From contig JAFGIT010000150.1 of assembly GCA_016929465.1 (NCBI GenBank), positions 1 through 24,407 on the forward strand: a DNA stretch of 24,407 nucleotides, written 5' to 3'. Below, one piece after another: positions 22,964-24,407 of the stretch. The notes beneath the pieces are model-generated. The model was not told the origin of the DNA. It worked only from the letters and a program-made list of their open reading frames with translations, and ran no database searches. This DNA comes from Candidatus Coatesiibacteriota bacterium (lineage in GTDB: Bacteria; B130-G9). Within the stretch, counting starts at the first letter, position 1, and every line of letters begins with the position of its first letter. Both the position numbers and the translations under genes were made by a program.

Positions 22964-24407
22964 TCAAGGCTCTCTCGCTTCGTCCTCGTGCCCGCCCTCA
23001 TATCGCTCGATGACGGCCGCGCCGACGGCGTCACCCCAGACGTTCACCGTCGTCCGGCACCGGTCGAGGAACCAGTCGATGACAAGTATCAGCGAGATGC
23101 CCTCTATAGGGAGGTTCACTGCACGAAGCACGATGATCATAGTAACGAGACCGGCTTGTGGGATTGCGGCAGCGCCGATTGCCGCCAACGTGGCGGTGAG
23201 GAAGATGATGATCAGATGCCCCATGCCCAGCTGGATACCGTATATCTGTGCGATGAAGATGGCTGCGACGGCCTCATATAGCGCCGTCCCGTCCATGTTG
23301 ATCGTTGCCCCGAGAGGAAGCACGAAGTTCGAGATGTAGAGCGGCACTCCATTGCGCTCGCTCGTGCACTGTATGGTCACCGGCAGAGTTGCGGAGCTCG
23401 AAGCAGTCGAAAAGGCGGTCGTGAGCGCCGGCGCAGTATTCCTGGCGTATGTGCCGGCCTTCCGCTTCCCGAAGAAATGAAGAACCAACGGCAATATCAC
23501 CAGTGAATGAATGAGAAGCCCAAGGATGACCGTCAGCGAATATTTGCCCAGGCGGGCGAGTTCTGGGCCAAAACCGGCGAAGCCTCCTGCGTTGGCAAGC
23601 CGGCCCGCGATGAGCGCCCCTACGCCCACGGGCGCGGCGAGCATCAGCAGCATAACCATCTTCATCACTGCCTCATTCAGGCCCTCGAATAGCCGGATTA
23701 CGGGGCGGCCACGCTCGCCCAGCGTCAAGAGCACTGCACCGAAAACGAGGGAGAATATGATCAATGGAAGGACATCGTTATTGGCCATCGCCTTGAATAG
23801 ATTGCGCGGAATCAGGCTGGTGATAACGTCAATCAGCACCTCGCCGATCGACCTCTTCTTGCCCTTGACCAGTTCGGTCACCGCGAGGTCCACTCTCAGG
23901 CCAACGCCCAGCGGTTTCGGCTTCGCAACCTCGTCATTGGCATCGGTCCAGCCCTTCACCGTGACGGTATTGTTATTAGGGCCGTGGATGCGCGATACGA
24001 TCCCGCGTATGCTGCCCTGATCGAGCAGGGCGATCATATAGCGGTCGTCATAGGAGCGCGAGAAGCTCGAGTCCGCCAGTTTCAATGTATTGTCCGTTAT
24101 GACATAGCCCTCCCGCTCCATCAATTGTCCACCGCGAAGCGCCACTCGCGCTGCCTCGGTGTCTGCACCACCAGGCGCAATGACGAGCACCAGAGCGATC
24201 CCCAGGGCGACCGAGAGAGCGGTGGTCGCCATGTAATAGACGAGGGTCTTTCCGCCGACGCCGGGAAGACGACGGATGTCGCCGATGCGGTGCACTCCAA
24301 CGACCATCGATGCCATTATCAAGGGCACGACGAGCATCAGGAGCGCCTTGATGAAGAGGTCGCCCAGGAAGGCAACGGCGTCGCCTGCCGATGGCCAGAA
24401 ACCGCCC
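22964..24407 (-). CDS. Dicarboxylate/amino-acid:cation symporter (DAACS, GltP/DctA type), N-terminus beyond window
   Basis: 481 codons are present and the frame is open to the right edge, so the start lies outside. Inner-membrane secondary transporter coupling uptake of acidic substrates to Na+ or H+. Signature regions are FIKALLMLVVPLIMAS near the visible start, the serine-rich hairpin TASSSATLP, INMDGTALYEAVAAIFIAQ (cation-binding helix), the second hairpin AIPQAGLVTM, and FLDRCRTTVNVWGD, where the Asp and Arg that contact the substrate carboxylate and amino groups in GltPh are kept. A soluble-looking stretch of roughly 90 extra residues (from about ADTEAARVALRGGQL to LVKGKKRS) separates two membrane segments. 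Bacterial GltPh-type proteins have only a short loop there. The substrate is probably a dicarboxylate or acidic amino acid. Confidence 0.92.
   Translation of the reverse strand, partial: GGFWPSAGDAVAFLGDLFIKALLMLVVPLIMASMVVGVHRIGDIRRLPGVGGKTLVYYMATTALSVALGIALVLVIAPGGADTEAARVALRGGQLMEREGYVITDNTLKLADSSFSRSYDDRYMIALLDQGSIRGIVSRIHGPNNNTVTVKGWTDANDEVAKPKPLGVGLRVDLAVTELVKGKKRSIGEVLIDVITSLIPRNLFKAMANNDVLPLIIFSLVFGAVLLTLGERGRPVIRLFEGLNEAVMKMVMLLMLAAPVGVGALIAGRLANAGGFAGFGPELARLGKYSLTVILGLLIHSLVILPLVLHFFGKRKAGTYARNTAPALTTAFSTASSSATLPVTIQCTSERNGVPLYISNFVLPLGATINMDGTALYEAVAAIFIAQIYGIQLGMGHLIIIFLTATLAAIGAAAIPQAGLVTMIIVLRAVNLPIEGISLILVIDWFLDRCRTTVNVWGDAVGAAVIERYEGGHEDEAREP

Noticed and set aside
1-24407. 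CRISPR arrays, rRNA genes, complete insertion sequences, integrases or transposases
   Set aside because: No regularly spaced direct repeats, rRNA-like blocks or recombinase coding frames were seen anywhere in the window.

Overview
The window reads as chromosomal DNA of an anaerobic, uncultured-type bacterium of moderately high GC. The reasons are an oxygen-sensitive glycyl radical enzyme with its radical-SAM activase, an aldehyde:ferredoxin oxidoreductase with a 4x[4Fe-4S] ferredoxin, a dihydroorotate-dehydrogenase-like flavoprotein with a ferredoxin tail, clear Shine-Dalgarno sites and a sigma70-type promoter. The phylum cannot be assigned from this sequence alone.

Layout. (1) 1-5690, minus strand: a transcription unit of glycyl radical enzyme (GRE), an uncharacterised 266-aa protein, a ferredoxin and a truncated AOR, with a promoter near 5651-5688. 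(2) 5.7-9.2 kb: an accessory island with a decayed restriction-modification locus (Res fragment, intact DinD, internally deleted Mod-like ORF), followed by cassette 1, three small genes ending in a HEPN-like protein. (3) 9.6-14.6 kb, plus strand: an FAD/NAD(P) disulfide-type oxidoreductase, a DUF6282 metal-dependent hydrolase, the GRE activase and the DHOD-like flavoprotein. An IclR regulator, FolD and two SPFH membrane proteins follow on the minus strand. (4) 19.4-24.4 kb: small three-helix membrane proteins, a broken gene, cassette 2 (TIGR04255 protein, unknown protein, HEPN protein), a membrane-protein fragment and a dicarboxylate/amino-acid:cation symporter that runs off the end.

How the parts fit. 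GRE plus activase, AOR plus ferredoxin, hydrolase, DHOD-like flavoprotein, FAD oxidoreductase and the IclR regulator look like one anaerobic catabolic pathway. The GRE may make an aldehyde that AOR oxidises with ferredoxin as acceptor; the substrate is unknown. The island separates the GRE unit from its activase operon.

The most unusual signal is the pair of HEPN cassettes, at 7656-9188 on the minus strand and 20532-22691 on the plus strand. Both begin with the same leader of about 155 bp (about 88% identical by hand alignment) and end with the same small inverted-repeat motif of about 37 bp, yet they carry different genes. This looks like an undescribed cassette-type mobile or defence element. 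Dispersed structured repeats are also present: two three-hairpin elements of about 125 bp with compensatory changes, and two short GC-rich palindromes inside operons.
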